5,604 nt of DNA from an uncultured Oscillospiraceae bacterium (GTDB lineage: Bacteria > Bacillota > Clostridia > Oscillospirales > Oscillospiraceae). The notes beneath the pieces were generated by a model. The model was given only the letters and a program-made list of their open reading frames with translations, searched no databases and was not told the DNA's origin. The stretch covers positions 1 through 5,604 of the forward strand of contig CALWXY010000107.1 in NCBI GenBank assembly GCA_944385595.1, written 5' to 3'. Both the position numbers and the translations under genes were made by a program. Shown in pieces: positions 5,267 through 5,604 of the stretch (position 1 is the first letter of the stretch; the number at the start of each line of letters is the position of its first letter).

Positions 5267-5604
5267 TAGCTTACGACAGAAAAATAGTCCTGCCCGACGG
5301 CACGGAGTTTTACGGCTGCGCCTTCGGCGACAGGGGCGAGCGCGCCACCGAGGTGGTTTTCAACACCTCCATGGCGGGCTATCAGGAGATAATCTCCGAC
5401 CCGTCCTACACCGGGCAGGCGGTGGTTATGACCTACCCCATAATCGGCAACTACGGCCTCGCGGACGACGACTATGAGACGCGCATACCGAGCATAGACG
5501 GCCTCATAGTGCGCGAATATACGGCGGAGCCGTCGAACTTCCGCAGCACGGAGCCGCTGGAGGCGGCGATGCGCCGCTACGGTATAGCGGGCGTGAGCGG
5601 GGTG
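5263..5604 (+). CDS. carA: Carbamoyl phosphate synthetase small (glutaminase) subunit, 5' part
   Basis: The first 114 codons are present and the frame runs off the window end. The product is the glutamine-hydrolysing subunit that feeds ammonia to CarB for carbamoyl phosphate, the precursor of pyrimidines and arginine. The visible part is the N-terminal CarA domain, recognised by EVVFNTSMAGYQEIISDPSY (30-49), GQAVVMTYPIIGNYG (51-65), GLIVREY (80-86) and PSNFRS (90-95). The class I amidotransferase domain with the catalytic cysteine lies beyond the window. The start is a GTG whose last two bases plus the next A form the pyrG stop, a 4-base GTGA overlap typical of translational coupling. Assignment to CarA rather than another amidotransferase is clear from this N-terminal domain, which other family members lack. 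Whether it serves pyrimidines, arginine or both cannot be told here. Confidence 0.95.
   Translation, partial: MIAYDRKIVLPDGTEFYGCAFGDRGERATEVVFNTSMAGYQEIISDPSYTGQAVVMTYPIIGNYGLADDDYETRIPSIDGLIVREYTAEPSNFRSTEPLEAAMRRYGIAGVSGV

Overview
The window reads as a compact, all plus-strand stretch of a GC-rich bacterial chromosome. It is tightly packed around making and spending glutamine and glutamate. In order it holds: the 3' end of a stand-alone glutamate synthase FMN/Fe-S domain gene (1-921); a stand-alone glutamate synthase GXGXG domain gene (956-1675); a short type I glutamine synthetase (1698-2912); an ANTAR-domain RNA-binding antiterminator with a receiver-like N-terminus (2943-3530); a 128-base intergenic region with a promoter and a strong intrinsic terminator; CTP synthase pyrG (3659-5266); and the start of carA, the small subunit of carbamoyl phosphate synthetase (from 5263 past the window end).

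Split glutamate synthase domains, a short GS-I and a small ANTAR regulator in this order suggest a Clostridia-type member of the Bacillota, probably uncultured or gut-associated. This is inference from gene content. The base composition is unusual for that group: third positions are mostly G or C, yet isoleucine is mostly written ATA. Another phylum with GC-rich, ATA-loving genomes, such as Synergistota, cannot be excluded.

There are probably two transcription units. The first four genes are separated by 22-34 bases and look like one operon: glutamine synthetase makes glutamine, glutamate synthase converts glutamine and 2-oxoglutarate to glutamate, and the ANTAR protein probably acts on leader RNAs of nitrogen genes. 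The second unit starts at a promoter near 3551-3577 and runs pyrG-carA, which overlap by 4 bases. Both products take the amide nitrogen of glutamine for pyrimidine and carbamoyl phosphate synthesis.

The most interesting non-coding piece is the pyrG leader. A perfect TTGACA box is followed by a predicted GGG transcript start, then by a 19-pair terminator hairpin with a T6 tract that ends only 19 bases before the pyrG start codon. This is the layout of an attenuator. The 5' half of the terminator can instead form a small hairpin with a six-base loop, AAAGAC, carrying A at position 1 and G at position 4, as ANTAR proteins are known to recognise. Only one such hairpin is visible, where the classical target has two, so ANTAR control of pyrG is a hypothesis. 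No mobile element, CRISPR array, tRNA or rRNA was seen.
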